The notes below the pieces were generated by a model. The model was not told where the DNA came from. It made no database searches and worked only from the letters and a program-made list of their open reading frames with translations. Position numbers and translations under genes: made by a program. A DNA stretch of 6,950 nt from Rhizobacter sp. (GTDB lineage Bacteria; Pseudomonadota; Gammaproteobacteria; Burkholderiales; Burkholderiaceae_C): positions 1 through 6,950 of the forward strand of contig JANXVK010000374.1 in the NCBI GenBank assembly GCA_025351675.1. The letters run 5' to 3'. Below, piece by piece: positions 6,932-6,950 of the stretch. The first letter of the stretch is position 1. Every line of letters starts with the position of its first letter.

Positions 6932-6950
6932 GTGTGTTGGCCGTTTCGTC
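6928..6950 (-). CDS. dppB: Probable last codons of DppB permease (cut by window edge)
   Basis: Reading leftward from the window edge, one minus-strand frame gives RNGQHT followed by TGA at 6930-6928, which overlaps the dppC ATG as ATGA. The same 4-bp overlap occurs at dppC/dppD, and GTGA at dppD/dppF. dppB normally precedes dppC in these operons. Seven codons are too few to identify a protein, so the call rests on context alone. Confidence 0.4.

Noticed and set aside
3220..6950. A novel defence or mobile system
   Set aside because: No transposase, integrase, nuclease, toxin-antitoxin pair or repeat array is visible; the right half is an ordinary peptide transporter operon.

Overview
The window is GC-rich bacterial DNA with strong G/C preference at third codon positions, short intergenic gaps and few Shine-Dalgarno sequences. 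The gene types (DppBCDF-type peptide transporter, a membrane-anchored kinase-like protein with the EYLP hallmark after subdomain II, ProA) suggest a betaproteobacterium, most likely of the order Burkholderiales. That placement is an inference from composition and protein character, not from a search.

Layout, left to right. (1) 1-1402, minus strand: proA (gamma-glutamyl phosphate reductase, proline synthesis), cut by the left edge. It carries an in-frame 222-bp tandem duplication that repeats about 74 residues downstream of the catalytic cysteine. (2) 1441-3219, minus strand, 38 bp upstream of proA: a 592-residue single-pass membrane protein. Its N-terminal protein kinase fold has lost the ATP-binding Lys, the HRD Asp and the DFG Asp, so it is a predicted pseudokinase. 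A Pro/Ala-rich outer segment and a four-cysteine C-terminal tip follow. (3) 3220-3357: a 138-bp divergent intergenic region. (4) 3358-4102, plus strand: an unrecognised protein of about 247 residues whose frame appears to shift near 3481. (5) 4099-6950, minus strand: the distal part of a dipeptide/oligopeptide ABC transporter operon. In transcription order it reads end of dppB (probable), dppC, dppD, dppF. The junctions are 4-bp ATGA or GTGA overlaps, implying translational coupling.

The Dpp genes work together: DppB and DppC form the membrane channel, and DppD and DppF the ATPase pair. The binding protein (DppA) and most of DppB lie beyond the right edge, so the substrate cannot be read here. 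The pseudokinase and proA share strand and spacing and may be co-transcribed, but no functional link is evident. The convergent hypothetical gene and dppF share a CTAG that supplies both stop codons.

The points most worth a second look are the duplicated and diverged ProA segment, the pseudokinase with its C-terminal cysteine motif, and the frameshift in the divergent gene. I see no RNA genes, insertion sequences, CRISPR arrays, or a clearly new multi-gene system.
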